Assembly (NCBI RefSeq): GCF_030244015.1
Contig: NZ_JASSYX010000003.1
Span: 868,001-932,000, forward strand
Direction: 5' to 3'
Origin: Pedobacter ginsengisoli
GTDB taxonomy: Bacteria > Bacteroidota > Bacteroidia > Sphingobacteriales > Sphingobacteriaceae
Length of the DNA stretch: 64,000 nucleotides
Shown: piece by piece, positions 43,432 through 52,440 of the stretch
Numbering within the stretch: position 1 is the first letter of the stretch
How the letters are laid out: each line of letters starts with the position of its first letter
The notes under the pieces: generated by a model
Told to the model about the DNA's origin: nothing
The model's input: only the letters and a program-made list of their open reading frames with translations
Databases searched by the model: none
Program-made: the position numbers and the translations under genes

Positions 43432-45738
43432 TCACCCGCCTTCTGCCAGATGCGCAGCCACGCCGATCTTAATCTCACCAAAAGAATAGTCTCTGCCCAG
43501 GCGCTCACGTATCGGGTTCATTTGAAGGGTCTTTAATTCTTTAATGGCCGCCAATATCTGGTCCAGCTTACGGGACCCAATAACATCTTTTGCAGAAATT
43601 TCCTGTTTGGCCACATAATGCGCCAGGTGTCCTTCAATAGTACCGATGACCATTTTACGCTCCGCAGCGATCTCAGTAAGGGTCTTTCCGGCTTTGTGCA
43701 ATTCCAGGGACAGCGCTTTAGTATCTGCTTTAGGCTCCTTGTCAATGGCCTTAGCTGATTTTTTTGGTTTTCCTCCTGTCCTGCCAGCCTTTCCGGCTTT
43801 CTTAACCGTAAAATCATGCGTATCTTCCATGGCAAAAACGCTTAACATCCTGGTGCCCCTTGCACCGGTATTGATCAGGCGCTCCACATCCTGCCGCTTA
43901 AATTCCCGGTTTTCCATAACAGCAGCAAGCAGTGCCGGTGCCTTCTTCATCTTTTTCAGCTGCTCAAAAAACAGCGACTCCATCTCCAGCAATTCATTTA
44001 AAAACTCAAGCACCTGCTTGTCCTGTTTCACCAGTTCCATCCTTTCAAAAATATTTTCGGAGAAAGCCGTAATCAGCGGTACAAAATACTTTTCCGCTGC
44101 AAGCACCCTTTCCAAAAGAGCCCGTCGCCCCTCTTCTGTGCGGTCCGCACTCAAACGGCCGATCTGGACCATAAATTTATCTGCGTTTGTCCTGACAGCG
44201 ATCAGGTCCTTTGACAGCTGCTCTGCCCACTTATGGTGTTTTTGTTTGGCAGACCGGTTGATGTCTTTGGTATAAGAATGTACATGATCATATACATAAT
44301 TGTCCAATGCGCTCAGATCAAAACACCGCTGCAGGTAAGTCCTTAAAAATATTTCGCTTTCCTGCTCTACCCATTGCTGCAAACTGGCAATTTCCGGTTT
44401 GCTTTTAGCAAATGAAGTCACATTCTGGTCCTGACGGATACCTGTACCCCCAATCTGCGACGTTAGTACCAGGCCGTCCAAAGACCTCAGGCGTGACAAT
44501 GCCACATAGATCTGTCCCGGTGCGAAGGCACTTCCGATGTCAATAATCGCCTTATCGAAAGTCAGACCCTGACTTTTGTGCACCGTAATGGCCCAGGCCA
44601 GTTTCAGCGGATACTGCGTAAAGGTCCCCGCAAGATCCTCTTCAATCTCTCCTGTAACTTTATCCGTAGTATATTTTATGTTTTTCCAGGTATATTTTTC
44701 CAGCACGATCTTTTCTTTACTCCCATCTGCCCGGACTTCTATCCAATCTGATTTGAGTGAGACCACCGTGGCTATCTTACCGTTGAAAAACCGCTGCTCT
44801 CCTGTCGGATCGTTCTTAATGAACATCACCTGCGCGCCGACCTTCAGTTCCAGTACCTGTTCCGCAGGATAGGAAAACTCACTAAAATCATCTTCAATCC
44901 TGGCTTTGTACAAATACGAAGGACCACTGAGTTCATCCAGGCTCTGTTTATTCAGCGCATCAGCTTTATTATTGTGAGTAGTTAACGTAATGTACTTATC
45001 CTCAAGTGCGGGTTTAAAATCTGCCCTATAATAGGTTTCCAATAACGCAACATCTTCAGCGGTAACCTTATTGTTCCGCAGGTTATTCAGCAGGTCGATA
45101 AACACCTGATCGGCCTGCCTGTATATTTTTTCCAGCTCAATGTACACAGGCGGATCCTGCTGCAGGGCCAGGGCATCAAAAAAATACACACTCTTATAAA
45201 ACTCAGCAAGCAGGTTCCACTCATTGCCTTTCACCACAGGCGGGAGCTGATGCATGTCCCCGATAAAAAGAACCTGTACACCACCAAAACTGGCCGTATT
45301 ATTTCTCCTGATGTACCTTAGCACCATGTCTATCGCATCCAGCAGGTCAGCCCTGAGCATACTGACCTCATCGATGATCAGCAGCTCCATATCCAGCAGC
45401 ACCTTGCGCTTTGCAGCATTCATGTTCAGGTGCCGTACAATAGATTTTGGCGTATTGTATTGCTGATCGAAGTGGCTTCCGCCCGCCGAGGGCTGTCTGG
45501 GCAAATAAGTCCCAAAGGGCAGCTGAAAAAGCGAATGAATGGTTACCCCGGCTGCGTTGATCGCAGCAATACCTGTTGGGGCAGCGATCACAGCCTTTTT
45601 ATGGGTGAGGTCTGTCAGGTTCCTGAGAAAAGTTGTCTTCCCCGTCCCGGCCTTTCCCGTCAGAAATATATGTTTAGATGTATAGTTTACAAACCTCGCC
45701 GCAAGTTCAGCTGGATTGGACGTTTCAGAATTCAACAT
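43432..45738 (-). CDS. PIF1-like AAA helicase with C-terminal helix-turn-helix
   Basis: About 768 residues, superfamily 1 helicase related to PIF1/RecD2. Walker A is FLTGKAGTGKTTFLRNL. Walker B is ELLIIDEVSMLRADLLDA. Motif III is FIGDMHQLPPVVKG, and the C-terminal helicase motifs include TVHKSQGLTFDKAIID and VALSRLRSLDGLVL. A Lys-rich linker (KPKKSAKAIDKEPKADTKAL) leads to an HTH_40/RQC-like domain (LHKAGKTLTEIAAERKMVIG). I place the start at the ATG at 45738 (MLNSETSNPAEL); an ATG at 45759 would add a hydrophobic extension. It likely unwinds DNA in repair or replication restart. Confidence 0.9.
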   Translation of the reverse strand: MLNSETSNPAELAARFVNYTSKHIFLTGKAGTGKTTFLRNLTDLTHKKAVIAAPTGIAAINAAGVTIHSLFQLPFGTYLPRQPSAGGSHFDQQYNTPKSIVRHLNMNAAKRKVLLDMELLIIDEVSMLRADLLDAIDMVLRYIRRNNTASFGGVQVLFIGDMHQLPPVVKGNEWNLLAEFYKSVYFFDALALQQDPPVYIELEKIYRQADQVFIDLLNNLRNNKVTAEDVALLETYYRADFKPALEDKYITLTTHNNKADALNKQSLDELSGPSYLYKARIEDDFSEFSYPAEQVLELKVGAQVMFIKNDPTGEQRFFNGKIATVVSLKSDWIEVRADGSKEKIVLEKYTWKNIKYTTDKVTGEIEEDLAGTFTQYPLKLAWAITVHKSQGLTFDKAIIDIGSAFAPGQIYVALSRLRSLDGLVLTSQIGGTGIRQDQNVTSFAKSKPEIASLQQWVEQESEIFLRTYLQRCFDLSALDNYVYDHVHSYTKDINRSAKQKHHKWAEQLSKDLIAVRTNADKFMVQIGRLSADRTEEGRRALLERVLAAEKYFVPLITAFSENIFERMELVKQDKQVLEFLNELLEMESLFFEQLKKMKKAPALLAAVMENREFKRQDVERLINTGARGTRMLSVFAMEDTHDFTVKKAGKAGRTGGKPKKSAKAIDKEPKADTKALSLELHKAGKTLTEIAAERKMVIGTIEGHLAHYVAKQEISAKDVIGSRKLDQILAAIKELKTLQMNPIRERLGRDYSFGEIKIGVAAHLAEGG

Positions 45739-45816
45739 AGGCAAAGTTAATAAGAACATACTACTTTACTATAATCAGCGATCAGTCTAAAACTTGTTAA
45801 AATGAAAAGATTTTAT

Positions 45817-45833
45817 TTTAACAAAATTTAACA
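45817..45833 (+). promoter_or_regulatory. TTTAACA-N3-TTTAACA direct repeat upstream of the receptor/GLPGLI operon
   Basis: TTTAACAAAATTTAACA: two identical heptamers 10 bp apart, about 33 bp upstream of the -7 box. The identical 17-mer occurs at 52134-52150 before the kinase/regulator operon. It is a candidate binding site for the OmpR-type regulator encoded at 49485-50180. Confidence 0.55.
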
Positions 45834-45849
45834 CACCTGGTATTTTATT

Positions 45850-45873
45850 ACTAAAGATTTAGTTATACCTTCG
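45850..45873 (+). promoter_or_regulatory. BlaI-type operator overlapping the receptor promoter
   Basis: ACTAAAGATTTAGT (45850-45863) is followed at once by TATACCTTCG, whose last eight bases TACCTTCG (45866-45873) fit a -7 box of the TAnnTTYG form. The dyad has the ACTAA-N4-TTAGT shape of the two sites before blaI, and both contexts continue TTAGTTATACCT. Its position between -33 and -7 would allow repression. Confidence 0.6.
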
Positions 45874-45892
45874 GACTACCTAATTGTTCCAA

Positions 45893-48685
45893 ATGAAACT
45901 ATCCGCTCTCACAACGCTGATACTACTGCTGTGTGCCCCAATGCTGTTTGCCCAAAAGCAGTACATGATTAAAGGCAGTGTAACTGACAGTATGGCGACC
46001 TACAAACTGGTCAACACTACGGTCACACTCCTCCACCAAAAAGATTCTACTCTTGTAAAATACACCCGTGCCGATGCTGAAGGAAGTTTTGCGCTGAACA
46101 ATCTGAAACCAGGTAAATTTATCTTACTGGTCACCTATCCGGGTTATGCAGACTATGTGGAAGAGTTTGCCCTGGACTCAGCAAACAGCAGCAGGGATTT
46201 TGGAAAACTTAACCTCATCCTCAAGGCCACCTTGCTGGCCGATGTCATCATAAAGGGCAAGGCCGCGGCCATTAAGATTAAGGGGGATACCACGGAGTTC
46301 AATGCCGGAAGTTACAACATCACCCCAAACTCTAAGGTCGAAGACTTGCTCAAACAGCTGCCCGGCATACAAGTGGATAAGGATGGTAAGATCACCGCAC
46401 AGGGTGAAACCGTTAACAAGGTACTGGTAGACGGCGAAGAATTTTTTGGTGACGACCCCACACTGGTCACCAAAAACATCCGTGGTGACATGGTAGATAA
46501 GGTCCAGCTTTACGATAAAAAAAGTGATCAGGCTACTTTCACAGGGATCGAAGACGGCGAAAAAACCAAAACCATCAACATCAAACTCAAAGAGGATAAA
46601 AAGAACGGTTATTTTGGCAAAGCAGAAGCAAGCACGGGAACAGACAAATTCTACCAGAACCAGATCATGTTCAACGCATTCAAGGGCAAGCAAAGGATTG
46701 CCGGGTATGGTATTTTTGGCAATACCGGCCAAACAGGCCTGGGCTGGAGTGACAGCGACAAGTATTCAGGCAACAACAATATGGAAGTGATGGCCGACGG
46801 AGGCATCATGCTATTCAACGACGGCGATGAATTCAGTTCCTGGGACGGCCGCTACAACGGCCAGGGAATCCCTTCGGTAAATAACGGCGGCCTGCACTAT
46901 GAAAATAAATGGGACAGCGACAAATATGCCTTAAATACCAATTATAAAGCAGGGCAGATGAATGTAGAAGGGACGAGAAATACTTTATCACAAAATATCC
47001 TGCCAAACGGGCTGATCAACAACAGCTCCGACCAGGAATTTGACAATCGCATTTTCAGGCAGAAGCTGGACGCCGCCCTTACGATAAAAATAGACTCGAC
47101 AAGCACCTTAAAGATCAGTGCAGATGGTTCAGTAAACAATTCCAATACCAGCGACAGCTTTACTTCTTTGAGCCTGCGGGAAGACGGCACCAAAATCAAT
47201 ACCGGCGACCGCAGCCTGACAAACGAGACGGACAAACAGGCTTTCAACATCTCGGCATTCTGGACCAAAAAACTGAAAAAGAAAGGCCGGACTTTTTCCC
47301 TGATGATCAAAGAAACCATTACCAAATCTGACAGCGAAGGCTTTTTGAACTCAACCAATGAATTTTTCAATACCAGCAACATTTCTGACAGCACCAGGGT
47401 CGTCGATCAGCAAAAGATCAATAAAACTACAGGCAGTGTGCTAAACAGTAACCTTACTTATACCGAACCGCTCTCCAAAACTACTTCCCTGATCTTAAAT
47501 TATGGATTGGGTATCAACAACAGCAGTTCAGACCGCAGGTCGTACAACAAATCAGCTTCCGGGGCTTACGATGACCTGGACCTGCAGTTCAGCAATGATT
47601 TTAAACTCGATCAGCTTTCCAATAAGGGCGGTATCAGCATGAACTATACCAGGGATAAAACCACGTTTAATTTTGGAACAAACGTCACCGCCGTCCGGTT
47701 CAATCAGCTTGACAGCTACACCGGCAATTCCTTCAAAAGAAATTTCATCAACTGGAACCCGCAGGCCAGGTATTCTTACCGTTTCTCCCAGCAGAAATCC
47801 GTCCGGTTCAGTTATTACGGCTATACCAATCAGCCCGGCATTGATGACATACAACCGGTGAGGGTAAATACAGATCCGCTGAACATCAAACTGGGCAACC
47901 CGGGGCTAAGACCATCCTACAACAATAGCTTTAACCTGAGCTACAGTTCGTACAAGATCCTGAGCGAGCAGTCTTTGTGGGTTTCTGGAAATTACAGTTT
48001 CACTTTCAACCCCATCACGAATAATACCACAACAGACCAGGCTTCCGGTAAAACCACCTATCAGTCGGTCAACCTGAGCGGCAAACGCCCATCAAATTAT
48101 TATTTTGATCTTTCTACAGACAAGAAAATCAAAGCGCTCGACCTCAGTGTAGGTCTCGATCTGGGCTACAATGGTAGCGTCAACTATAGCCTCACCAACA
48201 ATGTGACTGCCAATACCAGCAGTAATACTTACAGAGGGGGGTTGAATATTTCCAAATACAAAGAGAAAAAATACAATTTCCGCATTTCCGGAGGCCCTAA
48301 CTACAACTCCATCACTTCCTCCCTGCAAAACACCAACAACAATGATGGCTGGGGTTTTAACAGCAACGGCAACATCAACATTTACCTGCCAGGTAAAATA
48401 GAGATCGGCACCGATGGAAATTACGAGTTTAAAGCAGGCACTGAAACTTTCAATCAGGACCTGAGCCGCTTTATATGGAATGCATTCATCAGCAAGAAGT
48501 TCCTCAAAGGAGAAAACCTTAAAGTTTCCCTGTCCGGCAAAGACCTGCTCAACCAGAATATTGGATTCAGCAGGTACGCCAGCTCCAACATGGTTACACA
48601 AAACAGTTACACCACCATACAAAGATATTTTCTACTCTCTGTAAGCTGGGATTTTAACAAAATGGGTGGCGCGGCTGCCAAATAA
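45893..48685 (+). CDS. Outer-membrane beta-barrel receptor-like protein
   Basis: About 930 residues. A signal peptide (LSALTTLILLLCAPMLFAQ) is followed by a carboxypeptidase-regulatory-like domain (GSFALNNLKPGKFILLVTYP). The plug contains KVEDLLKQLPGIQVDKDGKI, KVLVDGEEFFGDDPTL and DKVQLYDKKSDQATFTGIED, and a long barrel follows. The start is the ATG at 45893. It belongs to the receptor-like group that in Bacteroidota is paired with GLPGLI proteins; the cargo is unknown. The promoter region carries both a BlaI-type dyad and an OmpR-type direct repeat. The GLPGLI gene follows 10 bp later. Confidence 0.9.
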   Translation: MKLSALTTLILLLCAPMLFAQKQYMIKGSVTDSMATYKLVNTTVTLLHQKDSTLVKYTRADAEGSFALNNLKPGKFILLVTYPGYADYVEEFALDSANSSRDFGKLNLILKATLLADVIIKGKAAAIKIKGDTTEFNAGSYNITPNSKVEDLLKQLPGIQVDKDGKITAQGETVNKVLVDGEEFFGDDPTLVTKNIRGDMVDKVQLYDKKSDQATFTGIEDGEKTKTINIKLKEDKKNGYFGKAEASTGTDKFYQNQIMFNAFKGKQRIAGYGIFGNTGQTGLGWSDSDKYSGNNNMEVMADGGIMLFNDGDEFSSWDGRYNGQGIPSVNNGGLHYENKWDSDKYALNTNYKAGQMNVEGTRNTLSQNILPNGLINNSSDQEFDNRIFRQKLDAALTIKIDSTSTLKISADGSVNNSNTSDSFTSLSLREDGTKINTGDRSLTNETDKQAFNISAFWTKKLKKKGRTFSLMIKETITKSDSEGFLNSTNEFFNTSNISDSTRVVDQQKINKTTGSVLNSNLTYTEPLSKTTSLILNYGLGINNSSSDRRSYNKSASGAYDDLDLQFSNDFKLDQLSNKGGISMNYTRDKTTFNFGTNVTAVRFNQLDSYTGNSFKRNFINWNPQARYSYRFSQQKSVRFSYYGYTNQPGIDDIQPVRVNTDPLNIKLGNPGLRPSYNNSFNLSYSSYKILSEQSLWVSGNYSFTFNPITNNTTTDQASGKTTYQSVNLSGKRPSNYYFDLSTDKKIKALDLSVGLDLGYNGSVNYSLTNNVTANTSSNTYRGGLNISKYKEKKYNFRISGGPNYNSITSSLQNTNNNDGWGFNSNGNINIYLPGKIEIGTDGNYEFKAGTETFNQDLSRFIWNAFISKKFLKGENLKVSLSGKDLLNQNIGFSRYASSNMVTQNSYTTIQRYFLLSVSWDFNKMGGAAAK

Positions 48686-48695
48686 TGCTCAGGAT

Positions 48696-49472
48696 ATGAA
48701 AAACACCATCATCACCATACTTTGTCTGCTTGCCCTGGCAAGCAGTGCATCTGCACAAAACGCCAGGTTCACCACCAGCGGAGTCATAGAATTTGAGAAA
48801 AGCGTCAATATGTTTGCGATGATGAAAAAAAACATCAGCGAAAACACAGGATCATTCTGGCAGGAAATGTACGACAGTTACAAAAGGAACCAGCCCCAAT
48901 TCAAATTGTTAAAAAGTACACTCAGTTTTACCGGAGACAAAACCCTGTTTACGCCTATTGCTGAAAGTGAAGCCGGCGCAAGGAATTACTTTTCCAATGA
49001 CCCGATGGTTACCCAAAACAATACCATTTATTCGGACCTGACAACTGGATTATTTACCGCCCAAAAGCAAGTCTATGAAGAAACTTTTCTGCAGAAAGAC
49101 AGCATCCGTAAAATAAACTGGAAGCTCACCAGCGAAATGCGCACCATAGCCGGATATGAATGCCGCAGGGCAAATGCCATCATCCTGGATTCCATTTATG
49201 TGGTTGCTTTTTACACCGATAAAATTCCCCTATCCGGCGGGCCGGAATCCTTTACAGGACTGCCGGGAATGATCCTGGGCGTAGCCCTTCCCCATGAGAA
49301 CATCACCTGGTTTGCAAAGACAGTAGCAGACAAGCCCGTATCGGCGGCAGAACTTAAAGCACCGGCAAAGGGCAAAGCCACAGACTACAAGGGCCTGAGA
49401 AAGATCATAGACGATGCCCTGAAGGGCTGGGGAAACTATGCGCGTTCCGCCTTAAAAGCATTTACATTATAG
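48696..49472 (+). CDS. GLPGLI-family protein
   Basis: A 258-residue exported protein of the GLPGLI family (named after the motif; here FTGLPGMILGV). The signal peptide is NTIITILCLLALASSASAQN. The segment EMRTIAGYECRRANAIIL is another family signature, and VAFYTDKIPLSGGPESF precedes the GLPG motif. The function is unknown. GLPGLI proteins usually sit next to a TonB-dependent receptor-like protein and a two-component system, exactly as here. I start it at the ATG at 48696; an in-frame GTG at 48666 would overlap the receptor gene. Confidence 0.92.
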   Translation: MKNTIITILCLLALASSASAQNARFTTSGVIEFEKSVNMFAMMKKNISENTGSFWQEMYDSYKRNQPQFKLLKSTLSFTGDKTLFTPIAESEAGARNYFSNDPMVTQNNTIYSDLTTGLFTAQKQVYEETFLQKDSIRKINWKLTSEMRTIAGYECRRANAIILDSIYVVAFYTDKIPLSGGPESFTGLPGMILGVALPHENITWFAKTVADKPVSAAELKAPAKGKATDYKGLRKIIDDALKGWGNYARSALKAFTL

Positions 49473-49484
49473 GCAGGGAAACCA

Positions 49485-50180
49485 TCAGTTGACCAGCAAT
49501 TTATAACCCTTGCCATGTACATTCAGTATTTCGACCCTGGGGTCTTCGCGCAGGTATTTTCTGAGCTTACTCAAAAACACGTCCATACTGCGGCCATTAA
49601 AATAATTGTCATCATGCCAGATGCTCAGTAAAGCCTCCTCCCGGGTCAGTACGGCATTCTTTTTCAGGCATAAAAGCTGCAGGAGCTCCGCCTCCTTGGT
49701 TGAAAGCTTTTGCTGCTGGCCTTTATAATGGATCATCTGAGTGGTATAATCAAAGGAATAGTCACCAATTTGAAACTGTGTCTGGACAGGTCCGCTATCA
49801 GCCGGCTCCTTCACCGCAACCCTTTTCAGCAAGGCATTGATCCTGAGCAGCAGTTCCTCAATTCTAAAAGGCTTAGTGATGTAATCATCCCCTCCAAGGT
49901 CATAGGCAGAGGCCTTATCTTCCATCATGGCTTTCGCCGTCGCGAAGATAATGGGCACGTTCTGATCTATCTTTCTGATCTCTTTGCCCAGCGTAAAACC
50001 GTCTTTCTTCGGCATCATCACATCCAGGATGCAAAGGTCAAATTCCTGCCTGGTAAATGCCCGTAACCCCTCATCACCATCCACACACAGCACCACATCA
50101 AATTTTCCTTTGATCTGCAGGTAATCCTGCAACAGCAGACCCAGGTTTGGATCATCTTCTACCAGTAGGATTCTTTTCAT
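49485..50180 (-). CDS. OmpR-family response regulator
   Basis: A 231-residue regulator. The receiver has Asp9-Asp10, the phosphoacceptor Asp53 (LCILDVMMPKKDG) and Lys in YITKPFRIEELLLR. The winged-helix DNA-binding domain ends with VFLSKLRKYLREDPRVEILN and VHGKGYKLLV. Members bind direct repeats about 10-11 bp apart. Candidate sites are the TTTAACA pairs at 45817, 52134 and 42608. It lies 6 bp after its kinase on the same strand and converges with the GLPGLI gene. Confidence 0.95.
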   Translation of the reverse strand: MKRILLVEDDPNLGLLLQDYLQIKGKFDVVLCVDGDEGLRAFTRQEFDLCILDVMMPKKDGFTLGKEIRKIDQNVPIIFATAKAMMEDKASAYDLGGDDYITKPFRIEELLLRINALLKRVAVKEPADSGPVQTQFQIGDYSFDYTTQMIHYKGQQQKLSTKEAELLQLLCLKKNAVLTREEALLSIWHDDNYFNGRSMDVFLSKLRKYLREDPRVEILNVHGKGYKLLVN

Positions 50181-50186
50181 GCGTCG

Positions 50187-52085
50187 TTAATTTTGGTTTA
50201 GAGGTAAGCTGATTTCAAATTTAGTTCCTTTATCCTTCTCACTGTTCACTTTTATGGTGCCGCCCATTTGGTTGATGATGTCCTGAACGTAATTCAGCCC
50301 CAGACCAAACCCCTTTACATCATGCAGGTTGCCCGTTGGCACCCTGTAGAACTGATCAAAAATACGCCTGGTCTGGTCCCTGGTCATCCCGATACCCTCG
50401 TCAGCGATTTCAATATAAAGATGTCTGGCTGTATTCCTTGTGCTGATGGTGATCTTAGGAATACCGGCACTGTATTTATTTGCATTGTCGATCAGGTTAT
50501 AGATCACATTGGAAAAGTGCAGCTCATCGCCAGATATGACCGGGTTGACCGCATTGAGCTGCAGGTCCACAATCGCATTTTTCTTTTGCAGCTGCAGGTC
50601 CATACTGTCTGTCACGACCAGGATCAGGTCATTTACGTTCAGTTCCTCCTGTTCCAGTTTCAGTTCTTTTTTCTCCAGGCGGGCGATGCTCAGCACCCGT
50701 TCTATATGATTGCCAAGCCTTACATTTTCATCATAAATAATCCCCGCCAGCCTGCTGATCCGTTTCCTGTCTTCAACGATCTCCGGGTCTTTCAGTGCCT
50801 CGCTGGCAATCATAATGGTAGCCACCGGGGTCTTAAACTCGTGGGTCATGTTATTGATGAAATCTGTTTTCATTTCAGAGATCTTTTTCTGCCTGATGAT
50901 GGCGTAAATGGTGTAAGCAAAAATAAAGACAAGCACCAGCAGCAAACCTGCCGATGAAGCCATTGTCGCCCACATATTGCCCAATATCAGTGAATTTTTA
51001 TTGGGGAAGCTGATGAAAAGCAAGCCCGGGTCCCGAAAAATGTCGTTGCCGAATAAAGGAATCTTATACACATTTTTGCCCAGGCCACCATCAGCAGTCT
51101 GATGGGCAGCCTGACTATACAACAATGAATCCTTGGTGGCCAGCTTTAGCCAAAAATCGTAGTCCAGATTGATGTTCCTATTCAATAACTCCCTCTTGAT
51201 CAGCGTATCGAGATTGTCCTTAGGAATCCGCTGCTCAATAGGAACACTTGCCTGCCGCATTTCTTTGGCGACATCTTCCAGGTAATTCAGGCTGTTGTTC
51301 TCCAGTACCACAGTATCCTCCATCAGTGCCTCAAGCCCCAGTTTGTATCTTTGCTCGGCCAGCTGGTCTTCCCTTTTAAAACCCCGGGCCAGCTTGTCCG
51401 TCACCTGCTCCATCGTTATGGTGATGGGGGTTAAATTTTTCGGATTATAGGCGAGGTACCTGATGCTGTCCGGCAGCTTACCGGGTGCTAAAGAAAATGT
51501 TGTGGTTTTTTTGGAAAAGATCGTTGTTTTTTGTGGATATGCCGATGTTTTTGATGGAAATGTCCCCGTTTTATTAGCAGTAATGGTTTGGTTGACATCA
51601 ATTATGTTGCCCTCCTGGTCAACTCCGTAATCGACCTGAACCTGCATAGATGACTCGCTTTTATTATTGATGTAAGTGATTTGCTGAAAGACATCCTCGG
51701 GAATCAGTTTAGGCATTGGAAAACTGACCCTTATCAGGCTGTCCCGCATATTCAGATCCGCAATGATCCTTTCCTGCTGACGCAGTTTACGCTGTGCTTC
51801 CTCCGCCCTGAAACGCTCCTTATAATCAACGATTTCCTGTGCCTTATCGCGCACAGCCCGCTCCCGCTCTTTCCTGAGCTCGTAATCCTTTTTTGTAATG
51901 TGATTGGCAGCGTACCGCTTCTGTACTTTGCTGGCCACATCATTCAGCGCTTCATTGACATTTTGCTCAAAAAGCTGGGATTTTAGATTGTATGCTTCCC
52001 TGATGTAATACAATTGCATTACAAACACACCCAGCAACGCTGCCGTCATCAGGGTGGTAATTATCCAGAGAATCCGCTTCTTCAT
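50187..52085 (-). CDS. Sensor histidine kinase with large periplasmic domain
   Basis: A 632-residue kinase. Helix 1 spans about residues 6-26 and helix 2 about 368-395, enclosing some 340 periplasmic residues. That part is coiled-coil-like near 60-110 (ERERAVRDKAQEIVDYKERF) with a Thr/Lys-rich stretch near 175-200. HisKA has the phosphoacceptor His415 in NNMTHEFKTPVATIM. The ATPase domain has VIYNLIDNANKYSAG (N), IEIADEGIGM (G1) and KGFGLGLNYVQDII (G2). The periplasmic domain matches no sensor I know. A -7 box and a TTTAACA pair lie just upstream, suggesting autoregulation. Confidence 0.94.
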   Translation of the reverse strand: MKKRILWIITTLMTAALLGVFVMQLYYIREAYNLKSQLFEQNVNEALNDVASKVQKRYAANHITKKDYELRKERERAVRDKAQEIVDYKERFRAEEAQRKLRQQERIIADLNMRDSLIRVSFPMPKLIPEDVFQQITYINNKSESSMQVQVDYGVDQEGNIIDVNQTITANKTGTFPSKTSAYPQKTTIFSKKTTTFSLAPGKLPDSIRYLAYNPKNLTPITITMEQVTDKLARGFKREDQLAEQRYKLGLEALMEDTVVLENNSLNYLEDVAKEMRQASVPIEQRIPKDNLDTLIKRELLNRNINLDYDFWLKLATKDSLLYSQAAHQTADGGLGKNVYKIPLFGNDIFRDPGLLFISFPNKNSLILGNMWATMASSAGLLLVLVFIFAYTIYAIIRQKKISEMKTDFINNMTHEFKTPVATIMIASEALKDPEIVEDRKRISRLAGIIYDENVRLGNHIERVLSIARLEKKELKLEQEELNVNDLILVVTDSMDLQLQKKNAIVDLQLNAVNPVISGDELHFSNVIYNLIDNANKYSAGIPKITISTRNTARHLYIEIADEGIGMTRDQTRRIFDQFYRVPTGNLHDVKGFGLGLNYVQDIINQMGGTIKVNSEKDKGTKFEISLPLNQN

Positions 52086-52099
52086 TATATATAATTACT

Positions 52100-52107
52100 C
52101 AAAATTA
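52100..52107 (-). promoter_or_regulatory. -7 box of the histidine kinase operon
   Basis: On the minus strand this reads TAATTTTG, an exact TAnnTTTG. Transcription would start only about 10 nt before the ATG at 52085. The -33 position is poor, as expected for an activator-dependent promoter. Confidence 0.4.
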
Positions 52108-52133
52108 ACGAAGGAAGCAGAGAAAAGGTTTTA

Positions 52134-52150
52134 TTTAACAAAATTTAACA
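52134..52150. promoter_or_regulatory. TTTAACA-N3-TTTAACA direct repeat upstream of the kinase operon
   Basis: TTTAACAAAATTTAACA on the plus strand, identical to 45817-45833. A further TTAAC at 52105 is in phase (30 bp before 52135). The repeat faces away from the kinase gene, unlike the other two sites, which is a caveat. It is centred about 35 bp upstream of the -7 box. Confidence 0.5.
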
Positions 52151-52165
52151 CGTCAGCGGGGTTTT

Positions 52166-52440
52166 ATGAACCGGTATACCTCCAGGAGACAGCAATTGGA
52201 AAGGCACAATGAACTTACATACTTTCGCAGTGTGAACTTTATACTTGAATTTATGCCTGAACATACACGGTACATCAATCCGCTCGTCGACTTCTTGCAT
52301 AATATACAAAATTGAGCAAGGAGGAACAAGCTATTTATAACCAGGATCTAAAACGCAAATGGGATAATGAGGCAGCGCGCATTAATAGTGTAGAGGAGGG
52401 AAGGGCTAAGGGGCTTGCTGAGGGACTTGCTGAGGGGGAA
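52166..52440 (+). pseudogene. Remnant of a Rpn-type nuclease/transposase C-terminus
   Basis: A broken frame. A 49-residue reading (LTYFRSVNFILEFMPEHTRY, then INPLVDFLHNIQN) ends at 52315. A second frame from about 52303 continues with LSKEEQAIYNQDLKRKWDN and VEEGRAKGLAEGLAEGEHKK. The second part resembles the C-terminus of Rpn-family recombination-promoting nucleases, which end in EGxxEG repeats. The join needs one frameshift, and the first part does not clearly match the family. The remnant runs into the tail of the antisense DUF6266 gene near 52440. The Rpn assignment is moderate. Confidence 0.45.

Noticed and set aside
43646..44275. Long open frame (209 codons) on the plus strand inside the helicase gene.
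   Set aside because: It is antisense to a clear helicase coding region and its Ser-rich translation is typical of a shadow frame.
46178..46732. 184-codon open frame on the minus strand within the receptor gene.
   Set aside because: It lies entirely antisense to the signal/plug region of a recognisable receptor and has no protein-family features.
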